Shown here: positions 1-9,238 of the stretch, one piece after another | Layout: every line of letters starts with the position of its first letter | Numbering within the stretch: position 1 is the first letter of the stretch | Source of the DNA: Rhynchopus sp. YZ270_cl-10 | Lineage: Eukaryota > Euglenozoa > Diplonemea > Diplonemida > Diplonemidae | DNA length: 64,000 nucleotides | Direction: 5' to 3' | Assembly (NCBI GenBank): GCA_964035575.1 | Contig: OZ037842.1 | Coordinates: 1,302,001 to 1,366,000, forward strand | Position numbers and translations under genes: made by a program | The notes under the pieces: generated by a model | Told to the model about the DNA's origin: nothing | What the model saw: the letters and a program-made list of their open reading frames with translations, nothing else | Database searches by the model: none

Positions 1-45
1 AAAGTGGTTTTCTCGGGGAAAATTTTTTTTCAACCCCTACAGACT

Positions 46-395
46 GTACTGTACTGTACTGTACTGTACTGTACTGTACTGTACTGTACTGTACTGTACT
101 GTACTGTACTGTACTGTACTGTACTGTACTGTACTGTACTGTACTGTACTGTACTGTACTGTACTGTACTGTACTGTACTGTACTGTACTGTACTGTACT
201 GTACTGTACTGTACTGTACTGTACTGTACTGTACTGTACTGTACTGTACTGTACTGTACTGTACTGTACTGTACTGTACTGTACTGTACTGTACTGTACT
301 GTACTGTACTGTACTGTACTGTACTGTACTGTACTGTACTGTACTGTACTGTACTGTACTGTACTGTACTGTACTGTACTGTACTGTACTGTACT
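46..395. repeat. (GTACT)n satellite, about 70 copies
   Basis: An essentially perfect 5-bp tandem array of GTACT. It is open in several frames on both strands, but the translations are simple YCTVL-type repeats and are not genes. At its right edge it passes into two units of a 9-bp repeat (397-419), the same unit that forms the array beyond the transposon at 420-1107. Confidence 0.98.
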
Positions 396-419
396 GTGTG
401 TACTGTGTATACTGTGTAT

Positions 420-1107
420 CATACAATGCAACGAGGCCGGGTACGCCTGAAAATACTCATATCTGGAAAACATATCTGAGGCGTACTCGGGATTAGTTAC
501 GTTTAAGTACGCCTCAGGCACGCCTGAGTATATATCAACGCATACTTGCGTTCCAGGCGCCTGGTGTGTATTTATTCCCCGCAAAAAGGGCCTCTGATCC
601 ATTTCCGGAGCGATCTGAAAAAAGTCCGGGGTCGGACAATTTTTTTAGCAAAAAGTGCGTGACTTTAAGTTTGTACCAAAAATCAGGGGAAAGTATACCC
701 GGTTTCATATTTCTGCTGATATATAAAAATTATGCACAGGTCATCACGTTTCTAAGTCATGCCATGTATTTCCCCCGCCCCCTGAAATGTGCTGAAATCA
801 ACTTTCGGTGTCCTGCTGAGAAAATTGCGGGTCGCAAGATATTTTTAGTGGAAAAATATCATGGTTACCAGAGGCACATTTTTCATCGTGCGACCCCGCA
901 TTTGAAAGATTTTGCTACCTCTGAATCGAAACCCACAAAATTTGGGGGGAAATACTTTTTTGTTCATGACAAAAATGCTGGTAAGAAATATACTCAGGCG
1001 TGCCTGAGGCGTACTTAAACGTAACTAATCCCGAGTACGCCTCAGGCACGCCTGAGTATTTATTTTCAGGCCTTGGCGAGACCGACTCGGCCTCGTTGCA
1101 TTGTATG
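420..1107. mobile_element. Non-autonomous TIR transposon inserted in a satellite
   Basis: A 688-bp element whose ends are a perfect 20-bp inverted repeat, CATACAATGCAACGAGGCCG at 420-439 and its complement at 1088-1107. It is flanked by GTGTAT on both sides (414-419 and 1108-1113), a likely 6-bp target duplication, although the flanks are periodic. A second inverted pair of about 60 bp lies inside, near 475-535 and 985-1045, and is itself rich in the palindromic motif GCGTACT/AGTACGC. No transposase fragment was recognised between them. The superfamily is unknown. Confidence 0.85.
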
Positions 1108-1575
1108 GTGTATACTGTGTATACTGTGTATACTGTGTATACTGTGTATACTGTGTATACTGTGTATACTGTGTATACTGTGTATACTGTGTATACTGTG
1201 TATACTGTGTATACTGTGTATACTGTGTATACTGTGTATACTGTGTATACTGTGTATACTGTGTATACTGTGTATACTGTGTATACTGTGTATACTGTGT
1301 ATACTGTGTATACTGTGTATACTGTGTATACTGTGTATACTGTGTATACTGTGTATACTGTGTATACTGTGTATACTGTGTATACTGTGTATACTGTGTA
1401 TACTGTGTATACTGTGTATACTGTGTATACTGTGTATACTGTGTATACTGTGTATACTGTGTATACTGTGTATACTGTGTATACTGTGTATACTGTGTAT
1501 ACTGTGTATACTGTGTATACTGTGTATACTGTGTATACTGTGTATACTGTGTATACTGTGTATACTGTGTATACT
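1108..1575. repeat. (GTGTATACT)n minisatellite, 52 copies
   Basis: A near-perfect 9-bp array of 468 bp. It continues the two 9-bp units left of the transposon at 420-1107, so one array was split by the insertion. Confidence 0.97.
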
Positions 1576-1602
1576 CACAATTATCGCATTAATCAATTAT
1601 CG

Positions 1603-1850
1603 CAGTGTGTACAGTGTGTACAGTGTGTACAGTGTGTACAGTGTGTACAGTGTGTACAGTGTGTACAGTGTGTACAGTGTGTACAGTGTGTACAGTGTGT
1701 ACAGTGTGTACAGTGTGTACAGTGTGTACAGTGTGTACAGTGTGTACAGTGTGTACAGTGTGTACAGTGTGTACAGTGTGTACAGTGTGTACAGTGTGTA
1801 CAGTGTGTACAGTGTGTACAGTGTGTACAGTGTGTACAGTGTGTACAGTG
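1603..1850. repeat. (CAGTGTGTA)n minisatellite, about 27 copies
   Basis: A second 9-bp array, separated from the first by 27 bp of unique sequence (1576-1602). The unit differs from the neighbour by rearranged GT, TA and AC steps and stays almost purely alternating purine-pyrimidine apart from one step. Confidence 0.97.
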
Positions 1851-1878
1851 TACAGTGTATTGTACAGTGAATTTTTTC

Positions 1879-1970
1879 TAGAGGTCAACAACTTGGCCAT
1901 TTCTGCAAAATGACCCCACCACTTCCTGGGATTGGCTCAAAAATGCAAATGCCAGCGTTTTCCTTCACAT
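1879..1970 (+). repeat. Diverged copy of the ACTTGGCCATTT repeat
   Basis: This stretch matches the roughly 90-bp unit repeated four times at 38383-39055: ACTTGGCCATTT, then AATGACCCCACCAC, then AAATGCAAATGCC. It is an isolated copy 36 kb away, so the unit is dispersed as well as tandem. Confidence 0.75.
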
Positions 1971-2087
1971 TCCCGCAAACCCGGAAAAAAAAAATAAAAC
2001 AGGGTACCCCCCAGCCTGGTGCATACCACGGGAGACATACGGGCGAACCACGGGGAATTTGGACCGGTGCCACACCATTGTTTTTTT

Positions 2088-2118
<31 letters not shown>

Positions 2119-2342
2119 TTTTGATTTTTTTTTGTTTTTTTATTGTTTTTTTTTTGAAAAGTAAAAAGTATGTTTGAAAGTGTAACACACGTCTTCGTAG
2201 AAGACGGCGTTCCGCACATGTTTTGTCTTCGCAACCGTCAGTTGCGCTGGTCGTGGTGCCGCAGGTACGTCCTGGGCTTGCTTTTTGTTCGTGGTTTTTT
2301 TTTCTCTTTTCTTTATTGTTTCAAGTTTTGGCCGGCGTCTCC

Positions 2343-5300
2343 TCAGCAGGTGTTGCTCCGCACGAGTTCAGGCAGGCTGGCCTCTGTCAGTTTTGCCGCG
2401 CTGATGTACTTCAGGCACAACTGGGGTTGCTCTAGCAGTAAGAACTTGAGCGACTTGTTTGGCAGTAGGTCTGTCCTTAGTGCCTTGGTGGCTGAACACA
2501 CTTTGAACATATGTTTCAGTGTCGCCTTTGCTTTTGCCGTGCAGTTGTTGCAGCGTGCCACGTCGTTGCTGCCCATGTAGTCGAACAGCGCAGGGTGGCG
2601 CTCTGTCCGCAGCAGTCTCATCTGCACTGCTCCCCGCCGCGTGAGCTCCGGTGTGCTCAGCTTGGGTCGCGCCACTCCCTTCGGGGTGTCCGCCGTGATC
2701 GTGCTGTAGAGTTCGCTCGCCGGTTGGGGTGTGTAGCTGGAGCAGACTGCGCGTATCGCCGCTTTGCACGCGAGGAGCGTGAGTGGTTCCTCTTGTAGGC
2801 GGCCTTTTTGTGATGCCCGTTCTGCTTGGTACGTGGCCGTACCTAACTTGGCTTCGTGGTCCGCTTCCTCATTTCCACTCACCCCCACATGTGACGGGAT
2901 GTACTGCATGATCACCCGCACCTTGGTTGTAGCCCGGTGTAGTGCCGACCACACGTCGCAGAGAAGTCCCGTAGCCTTCACCGGACCTGTCTCCAACGCA
3001 CGTAGTGCTGACTGGCTGTCTGTGAGGATTACCACCGTGTTGTGTTTGTGGTCTGTGCGGTGCAGTTCCTCCACCATCGGAAGTGCCTCTCTGATGGCCA
3101 CCAGCTCGGCGGTGTACGATATGCTCATCCGCCCTGCTCCGACGTTGGCTGTCGCTATTTCTTTGTCGCTGTCTCCCGGGTAGACCACAATGCCTGCACC
3201 CCCGTGGCCTCGTCCACCTTCCACCGACCCGTCTGTATAGACGTGAAGGTCCGCTGGTGGCAGCTCTGCGATGGTCTGCTCTGTCAAGCTTCTCGCCTCT
3301 GCGTCCGTCTGCGTGCCCTTCTTGAAGCCAGCCACGTAGGGCCGGATGTCGACCTTGGGGAGGACCTCCTTCCAGCGCCAGGGTGCCACCGGGTAGTGTG
3401 TCTGGGACATCGCTGGTTGGTCGTGGCGGTACATCTTCGTCTGTTCCACTGTGTCCTTCGCCGACCGTAACCAAGTCAGTTTCGTATCGCTTGAATGCAT
3501 TGCACACTCTGCTGGGGTCTCCAGTTGTCGACGTGCACGTTTGTACAGGGCTGCTGCATCGTATTCGACGTGCTCTCGTATCTTCCTCAGGTGAGCTTCC
3601 CAGAGTAGGTCCTCTGCTTTGGTGTAGTAGTTACACCCGGTGATGACCCTCGCCCCCCTTCGGTGGAGTACTTCCAGAGTTTCAAGGCCTGCCTCATTTA
3701 GCGCTGGTCCCCACACCGCCAGTGCATACGTTATGGTCGGGAGCACGTACGTCATGTACACCTGTCTCAGCATGTGGGCATCGCACCCCCAGTCCCGTCC
3801 AGCCATGAGCTGGATCAGAGAAAGTTTTTTGAGGAACTTTGTCTTCACCGCCGCTAGTTGTGGTTGCATCGTCAGCGCGTCATCCAGTTCCACCCCCAGG
3901 TAACGGACCGTCTGCGCACGGTTCACCACTGCTCCGTCTGCGTACTTCACTTCGCACTTAGCTTTTCTGATGTCGGCACGATCGCCCTTCTCGGTCACTG
4001 GCATCACGAAGGTTTTCCTGCGGGATATCGTGAATCCAAGTTTGGGGAGGTGTTCCTCTAGCAGTGTAAGGACCTTCTGTATCGCCGCTGTTGCTTCCTC
4101 CAGTGTGCGCTCCGTACACATGATGGCCAGGTCGTCAGCGAAGATGCAGAAGTGGGCCGTCGTTCCTTCCAGGATCTCTGCCACCTCCGTCATCACCAGA
4201 TTGAACAGCAGTGGTGAGAGCACTGTGCCCTGGGGAACACCCTCCCGCATCACGTATTCCTCGCTCCGTGTTCCTTCCACCGTTGTCCTTGCCGTTCTGT
4301 GCTTCAGGTAATCCGTGAGCCACCTGATGTATCGCTCTGGTACCTGGTGTTGGTGGAGCCTTTCCGGAATTTTCCCCCGTTTAACCTTGTCGTAGGCCTT
4401 GTCGAGGTCCAGCGTCAGAATGATGGGGACTTCTTTCTTCGCTGCGGAGTCCTTAGCCAGCTGCGTGATGTAGGCCAAGTTGTCCACGGCGGAACGGAAG
4501 CGTCTGAATCCTGTCTGTTTGGGATGTAGGTTCTGTGTGGCCTCGTTTGGGTCTTCCATCAGCTGGAGCAGTCTGTTCGCTAGCACGTGTTCCATCACCT
4601 TACTCACGGTACTCGTCAGGGCTATCGGCCGGTAGGATTCGAGGTCTTCCTCTGGCTTCCCTTGTTTGTGGATAGGGAAAAGTATGGCCTTCTTCCATTC
4701 TTTGGGTAGTTGCCCCTGCTTCCACGAGAGGTTCATCACATGTAGAAGCCCTTTTTTTGCGGCGGGTCCGAGGTGCATCAACATCTCGTTGTGTATCCCA
4801 TCCGCTCCAGGTGACTTTCCTGCTTCTAGGACGTTCAGTGCGGCGTCCAGCTCCTCCAGTGTCAGGGGTGCTTCAGCTCCTTGGGATCCTGCCGTAGTTT
4901 GCTGCTCCGCATCCGGTAGGCCTGTGCCGTCACTCACGCTGCAGTAGTGCTCCCCCAGTGCGTCCGCCTTCTCCTTGTTGGTGGAGAGCTGTTGTTTTTC
5001 CTGTTGTCCCTCTTTTTTCACTTTTATGGGGTACGACTGCGCCTTGTCCGCCCGTCCGTCCAACTCGCGCAGCAGCCTGAAGGCCCCGGAGGTTGCTACT
5101 GCCTTGGTGCACTTGTCCTCCCACACCTCTCTCTTCGCCTTCCGTATCGCATTGGCCGTCTGCCGCCGGAGTTCCGTGAGTGCGTCCCCGTCGGCCACGG
5201 TCAGGGTCTCCTCCTTCTGCTGTCTGCGGAGTTCTCTGTCTCGTTGCTTCTGGGCCTTCTTCACCGCACCGTTGCACCAGCGTCGCTTCTTCTTCCTTGC

Positions 5301-6404
5301 CTTGCCTCTGGGTATGTGCCTCCTCGCGATGTTCTTCACCATCCCTGCCCACTTGGCTGCTGCGGTGCTGATCGAGCCCCACTTCATTGCGTCTGGCGAA
5401 CTGCGCTCCATCTCCTTGGTGAAGCCTGCCCAGTTCGCCTTCTTCCAGTTCCACAGCTCTTTTTTGAGTTTCACCTCAGGATGTGTTGGAGGTGTTTGGG
5501 CGTTCGCTTGCACTTCAAACTCTATCGGCAGGTGGTCGGAGTTGAGCGTTTCCCGTGTTTGCCATATGGGGTCGGCCCAGTCTCTGTCTGCGAAGACCAC
5601 ATCTGGTGACGTTTTGGTACCGCGCTGGATCCGCGTTGCTTCCTTCTTGTTCCAGCATCGCATGTTGTTCCCCAACGCCCAGTCGTGTAGGTCAGTTCCC
5701 GTTTGGTTGGGGATTTTCGCCTGACTCCACGCCTGGTGATGTGCGTTGATGTCCCCTGCGATCACGCAGCCCTCTCCCGTTGGCAGATCCTGCGTTGCGA
5801 AGTCATCCTCTCTCTGGTCCCCCTTCTGTAGACCCACCCCGCTCGGCCGGTACACATTCGTGAAGAGCACGCCCTCCACAATCACATCCAGCCTCTCTGT
5901 GGTCTCCCACGCTTCGAAGGGTTGTTCTGTCGCACGCAAGTTCTTCTTCACCAGTGTCGCAATCCCTCCCCCATGCGTCTCGCTGGTGTCTTTTTTTCGA
6001 GCTACCGTTCGCACCCGCAGGAAAGTCCTGTACCCGTCAAAGTTCAGCTTGCCCGTTTGCGCCGCCATGAGTTCTTGGAGGTGTACTACATCGTACTTCT
6101 CCTTCTCCAGGACCTGCTTCAGCTCCCCTTTCTTCGGGCCCGTCAGCCCCCCCGCATTCCAACTCATGCAGCGAAGGGTTCTTGGTTTTGGTCCTTGCTC
6201 TGGTTCTGGCTCTGGTCCTGGCTCAGGCTCGATGCCGTCCTCTAGCAGTTGGTTGCTCTTGATGGTGGAGGAGGTCTTGTCGAGTGTGGGGTCGGTGTTC
6301 GGTCGACCTGAGTGGTGTTGATGAGTCATCCTTGGGTGTGCGTGGGTCTTCCACTTGTACGGAAGCAAAAAAGGCAGTAGCAGCAGCAGCACACTATCCA
6401 GCAT
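2343..6404 (-). CDS. Retrotransposon ORF2 polyprotein: AP endonuclease, reverse transcriptase, RNase H
   Basis: This protein nicks target DNA, copies the element RNA and removes RNA from the hybrid. The AP endonuclease spans about residues 87-320, numbered from the TTG codon at 6434: MSWNAGG, HLQEL with the catalytic Glu, GDINAHH and SDHLPI. The reverse transcriptase is central: DLDKAYDKV, GVPQGTVLSPLLFN and the FADD catalytic pair. RNase H near 1090-1215 shows YTDGS, the Glu in YTAELVAI, TDSQSALRAL and HVGVSGNEEAD, so all acidic residues are present. A CX2CX9HX4C knuckle lies near residue 1295. The frame is open back to the ORF1 stop, but the first ATG is at 6404 and a second at 6329. Sequence before 6329 is a CTG-rich hydrophobic run that is probably not conserved protein. 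It may be translated by reinitiation or by readthrough of the ORF1 TGA. Confidence 0.95.
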   Translation of the reverse strand: MLDSVLLLLLPFLLPYKWKTHAHPRMTHQHHSGRPNTDPTLDKTSSTIKSNQLLEDGIEPEPGPEPEPEQGPKPRTLRCMSWNAGGLTGPKKGELKQVLEKEKYDVVHLQELMAAQTGKLNFDGYRTFLRVRTVARKKDTSETHGGGIATLVKKNLRATEQPFEAWETTERLDVIVEGVLFTNVYRPSGVGLQKGDQREDDFATQDLPTGEGCVIAGDINAHHQAWSQAKIPNQTGTDLHDWALGNNMRCWNKKEATRIQRGTKTSPDVVFADRDWADPIWQTRETLNSDHLPIEFEVQANAQTPPTHPEVKLKKELWNWKKANWAGFTKEMERSSPDAMKWGSISTAAAKWAGMVKNIARRHIPRGKARKKKRRWCNGAVKKAQKQRDRELRRQQKEETLTVADGDALTELRRQTANAIRKAKREVWEDKCTKAVATSGAFRLLRELDGRADKAQSYPIKVKKEGQQEKQQLSTNKEKADALGEHYCSVSDGTGLPDAEQQTTAGSQGAEAPLTLEELDAALNVLEAGKSPGADGIHNEMLMHLGPAAKKGLLHVMNLSWKQGQLPKEWKKAILFPIHKQGKPEEDLESYRPIALTSTVSKVMEHVLANRLLQLMEDPNEATQNLHPKQTGFRRFRSAVDNLAYITQLAKDSAAKKEVPIILTLDLDKAYDKVKRGKIPERLHQHQVPERYIRWLTDYLKHRTARTTVEGTRSEEYVMREGVPQGTVLSPLLFNLVMTEVAEILEGTTAHFCIFADDLAIMCTERTLEEATAAIQKVLTLLEEHLPKLGFTISRRKTFVMPVTEKGDRADIRKAKCEVKYADGAVVNRAQTVRYLGVELDDALTMQPQLAAVKTKFLKKLSLIQLMAGRDWGCDAHMLRQVYMTYVLPTITYALAVWGPALNEAGLETLEVLHRRGARVITGCNYYTKAEDLLWEAHLRKIREHVEYDAAALYKRARRQLETPAECAMHSSDTKLTWLRSAKDTVEQTKMYRHDQPAMSQTHYPVAPWRWKEVLPKVDIRPYVAGFKKGTQTDAEARSLTEQTIAELPPADLHVYTDGSVEGGRGHGGAGIVVYPGDSDKEIATANVGAGRMSISYTAELVAIREALPMVEELHRTDHKHNTVVILTDSQSALRALETGPVKATGLLCDVWSALHRATTKVRVIMQYIPSHVGVSGNEEADHEAKLGTATYQAERASQKGRLQEEPLTLLACKAAIRAVCSSYTPQPASELYSTITADTPKGVARPKLSTPELTRRGAVQMRLLRTERHPALFDYMGSNDVARCNNCTAKAKATLKHMFKVCSATKALRTDLLPNKSLKFLLLEQPQLCLKYISAAKLTEASLPELVRSNTC

Positions 6405-6437
6405 TAACCACACCAACAGCAACACCAGACACAACAG

Positions 6438-8495
6438 TCAGTACCGCATGCTGCGGCGCTTCTCTTTCTCTTTCCTTGGCGAGGGGGAGGGCGTCGTCGC
6501 TAAGATCCGTCGTGTGTTCTTGGGGGTGGCACGGTCACGTTCGTCCCGCTCCGCTCTCTTCCCCCTGTTCAGCTGCTTGGGTGGCGTCAAGCCCATGCGG
6601 AGGCGGCGTTCTTCTGCGTGGAGGACGTCCCTCGCACGTTTCAGCTGGCGTTCCTCCTCCTGGCGCACCAGTGCTGCCGCTGTCGCGAGATCCATCTCCT
6701 CCTCTCGCTCTGTTTCCCGCTTTTTTTTTTTAAAAGCCTCGTAAGAGGCTTCGGCCTCTTGCAGCACTGTCTCCGTCGCCAGCCGTTTCGCTTCTGCTGA
6801 GGCGAATGCGTTCCTCCTCTTCTCCTCGGCCAACTCCTCCTGGCGTGTCTTCTTCAGGATTTCGTTATACTCCTGCCACTGTGCTTCTTCGCGTGCCTTC
6901 GCTTCTGCCCTCTCCGCCTCTGCAGTGTCGAATTCACGGCGGCGGTCCGTCTCTTCCTGCCGCCTCTGTGCCTGCAGCCGTTCTTCTGCTTCTTCTCTCT
7001 GTTCGCGTTGCTGTTGTTGTTGCCTCTGCTGTTGTTGCTGCCGCTGCTGCTGTTGTTGCTGCTGTTGCTTCCGCTCCTGTGTTTGCGTGGGTTCCTTCTT
7101 CGCCTTCGTCTCCTTCTTCGGCGGTGCCGTCACCTTCACCTCCTCATCGATTTGCATCTCGCCTTCTCCTTCTTCTTCTTCTTCTTCCGGTTCGGTGCGT
7201 CGCTGTTGTAGCTTTAGGTCGCGCATCTCCGTCATCAGCTGGTCCAGCTGGCTCGCCATGTGTTGCAGCGTCTGCTGCATCTCGTCCTTCTCTGCCCGCA
7301 GTGCATCTTCTCTCTCCTTCGCCTCCAGGAGTTCCCGACGCATCTTCTCCACCTCGGCGTCCTGTGCGGGGTCTGCCACGTAGGGCTTGGGCACGTAGTC
7401 CTGCTGTGCCGCCCTTCCTTCCTCTTTTCCTTTTCCTTTTTTATTTGCGGCGTCAAACAGCCACCCTTCTTTGGTACGGTCGTACCGACGGAAGGTCAGC
7501 ACGTCCTCCCCCACCACTACCGGCTTCAGCGTCCCCGGCGGTGCGCCCCGGACGAGAAGCACCCTGTGCGTGCCGTGCTTGCCGGTCCTCACCAACTCCG
7601 GCTCCCACGCGTGCTGCTCGCTCAGGATTGCCCGCACTCCGTTCTTCGACAGCGAGAGAGGCAGCCCGTCCACCACCCACATCTCTGCCCAGAGGTTCGT
7701 CTTCCCCTGCTCGCCCAACACCTTGCTGGCCTGCTCCTGTGTGGTGCCTTCCGGAACCGCGACGCCGAGTCCGCCCCGCGACAGCAGCACCACTCGCCCG
7801 CTCAGCTCGGTGGCCTGGTTCCGCGCCGTCTCCAGGTTCACTGTGCTCGGTAGCGGCGTCACCCGGTCGCCACCCCGTCCCGACCCGTTGGTGAAGAACG
7901 GCCTGGCGAAGAAGCCGTCATCGCCGCTTCCTGCCAGCACGTCCTTCACCTGCGCGCCGTCTACTCCAATCTTAAAAGCCGCCGTCTTTGCGGCTGGCTT
8001 CCCCTTCTTCGCCTTCAGCTCCACGGCGGTCTGCACCTCGCCTCCGTGTGCCTTCACCCATGCACATGCTGCGGCACGGGTCACGCTGTTGCGGCTTTCC
8101 ACCACAACGTATTTGGTTTGGGGCAATGCCCCCTGGTGCTGCTTTGCATCCGCCGTCTTGTGCACCGCCTGTACGGTGCTGACTGAGCACAGGAACCGGC
8201 GCTCCGTCCTCATCTCCTCCCCCCGCACCGTCACGAGGGAGATCAGTGGGGCCGCCAACCCCTGTGGTTTGTCGGCCGGGGCTACGAGTACCCCTGCCGT
8301 GTGCGCGTGCTGCGGCTTCTGCAGCGCTTCCTGCACTTCCTTACGGCTGCACCACAGGATGCCTCCGTTTTTCTTAAAATCAGCCAAGTTGGCTGCGAGT
8401 CGGCTGTCTGGAAAGTCCTCAGCCCGGGGTCTCCACATCGCCCCTGCCACCTCTTCGTCAGCCTTCTTCATCGTCTGCTGTCCAGAGGACCCCAT
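6438..8495 (-). CDS. Retrotransposon ORF1 protein, coiled-coil and glutamine-rich
   Basis: A 685-residue protein immediately upstream of, and in the same frame as, ORF2. By position and composition it should be the nucleic-acid-binding ORF1 of the LINE. The N-terminal half is globular with no motif I recognise. The second half is a long charged coiled coil (from about residue 375) interrupted by an acidic run and a Gln/Arg tract near 470-500, and it ends in a basic tail. No CCHC knuckle or RRM is obvious. It ends at TGA (6438-6440), followed by C, and the next codons lead directly into ORF2. The assignment to the retrotransposon rests on contiguity, strand and shared frame. Confidence 0.85.
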   Translation of the reverse strand: MGSSGQQTMKKADEEVAGAMWRPRAEDFPDSRLAANLADFKKNGGILWCSRKEVQEALQKPQHAHTAGVLVAPADKPQGLAAPLISLVTVRGEEMRTERRFLCSVSTVQAVHKTADAKQHQGALPQTKYVVVESRNSVTRAAACAWVKAHGGEVQTAVELKAKKGKPAAKTAAFKIGVDGAQVKDVLAGSGDDGFFARPFFTNGSGRGGDRVTPLPSTVNLETARNQATELSGRVVLLSRGGLGVAVPEGTTQEQASKVLGEQGKTNLWAEMWVVDGLPLSLSKNGVRAILSEQHAWEPELVRTGKHGTHRVLLVRGAPPGTLKPVVVGEDVLTFRRYDRTKEGWLFDAANKKGKGKEEGRAAQQDYVPKPYVADPAQDAEVEKMRRELLEAKEREDALRAEKDEMQQTLQHMASQLDQLMTEMRDLKLQQRRTEPEEEEEEGEGEMQIDEEVKVTAPPKKETKAKKEPTQTQERKQQQQQQQQRQQQQQRQQQQQREQREEAEERLQAQRRQEETDRRREFDTAEAERAEAKAREEAQWQEYNEILKKTRQEELAEEKRRNAFASAEAKRLATETVLQEAEASYEAFKKKKRETEREEEMDLATAAALVRQEEERQLKRARDVLHAEERRLRMGLTPPKQLNRGKRAERDERDRATPKNTRRILATTPSPSPRKEKEKRRSMRY

Positions 8496-8644
8496 CGTGG
8501 AGGGGGGTGGCTTATTTGGGGGGAGGGGGGGAGCAGTTGGGATGTGCTCAGGGTTAATTCTTGATTCACTGTGTCCAATGAAGTACAGAAACTGTAGCTT
8601 TAGAAATCGTTAGGCTTTGTTTTGTGTCGTCGTGCATTATCATA

Positions 8645-8812
8645 TTCTAGTCTAATAAAAACTGGTATCTGAGTTTAAGCCAGTCTGGTAAAGAAAGAAA
8701 CGAAATCAGAAAAATAATTTTTCGTTGATCGCGGATTTTTGTGGAGTGTAGGGACAAAATCAATTTTTTTTTCTGTGAATAAGTTGTCTCGTGTTTACCT
8801 CGCTCTCACGAA
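8645..8812 (-). repeat. Dispersed repeat, inverted relative to 58640-58797
   Basis: The reverse complement of this stretch aligns over about 150 bp, with small differences, to 58640-58797. Shared parts include TTTGTCCCTACAC, CACAAAAATCC, GATCAACGAAAAATT and TTTCGTTTCTTTCTTTA. No coding content was seen. The two copies are 50 kb apart in opposite orientation. Confidence 0.85.
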
Positions 8813-9238
8813 AAATTCGGGCTCACTCAAATACGTTTTCATTTCCTCCCCTTCACCTTTGCAAATCACAATAGTGTGCCTTGAACTGAAATATGCGGGT
8901 GCGCTGCACTGACCGCTGTCAGTTCCTGCATGGAGACCACTTAGACTTCTCTCTTTTCTGCAATGAGAGAGGTCGTCACCTTCGACTTTGACTGTTCAAA
9001 AAACAAAGCGTCTACCCCCACTTCTTTTACATAACTAAGGAATATCCTAACATTCTCCAACCACCCCCGCTCCTTTATCACGCATACCTATTCTCTCCAG
9101 GCCTCCGATTGTGAGGCAATCTATGCTTTACTCACACGAAAGCTTCCGTTTTATTTATATCACTCTCTTCTCAATATTTTGCACCTCTTGCACACTTGTC
9201 ACATCTGCACAGAGCTCTCAGAAGCAACACATAAAACA
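8813..9238. other. Intergenic; partial hairpin repeat at 8880-9010
   Basis: No gene is visible. The stretch at 8880-9010 resembles 18101-18245: TTGAACTGAAAT, then a GCGG...CCGC stem, then CAGTTCCTGCATGG, GACTTCTCT and AAAACAAAGCGT. The last 60 bases are the leader of the following gene, and AGAAGCAACACA recurs just before the start codon at 30965. Confidence 0.6.

Larger units (their letters stand above)
2080..8600 (-). mobile_element. Non-LTR (LINE) retrotransposon, apparently full-length, RNase H-bearing clade
   Basis: Read on the - strand, the element has a short 5' leader, ORF1, ORF2, about 180 bp of 3' UTR and an A-rich tail (T-rich on + at about 2080-2158). ORF2 carries AP endonuclease, reverse transcriptase, RNase H and CCHC domains, the layout of the I/ingi-type superclade. 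The domains are uninterrupted, so the copy looks young. The 5' boundary near 8600 is approximate, and I could not find a target-site duplication matching the sequence beside the tail. Confidence 0.92.

Noticed and set aside
46..1900. Long open frames such as VYTVYT and HSIHSI repeats on both strands
   Set aside because: They are automatic products of stop-free 5- and 9-bp satellites, with no gene signals.
6405..6434. Hydrophobic signal anchor at the ORF2 N-terminus
   Set aside because: It is the translation of a CTG/TTG-rich stretch before the first good ATG and is probably not protein-coding.
2343..8495. Many + strand ORFs over the retrotransposon
   Set aside because: They are shadow frames of ORF1/ORF2 with no domain similarity.
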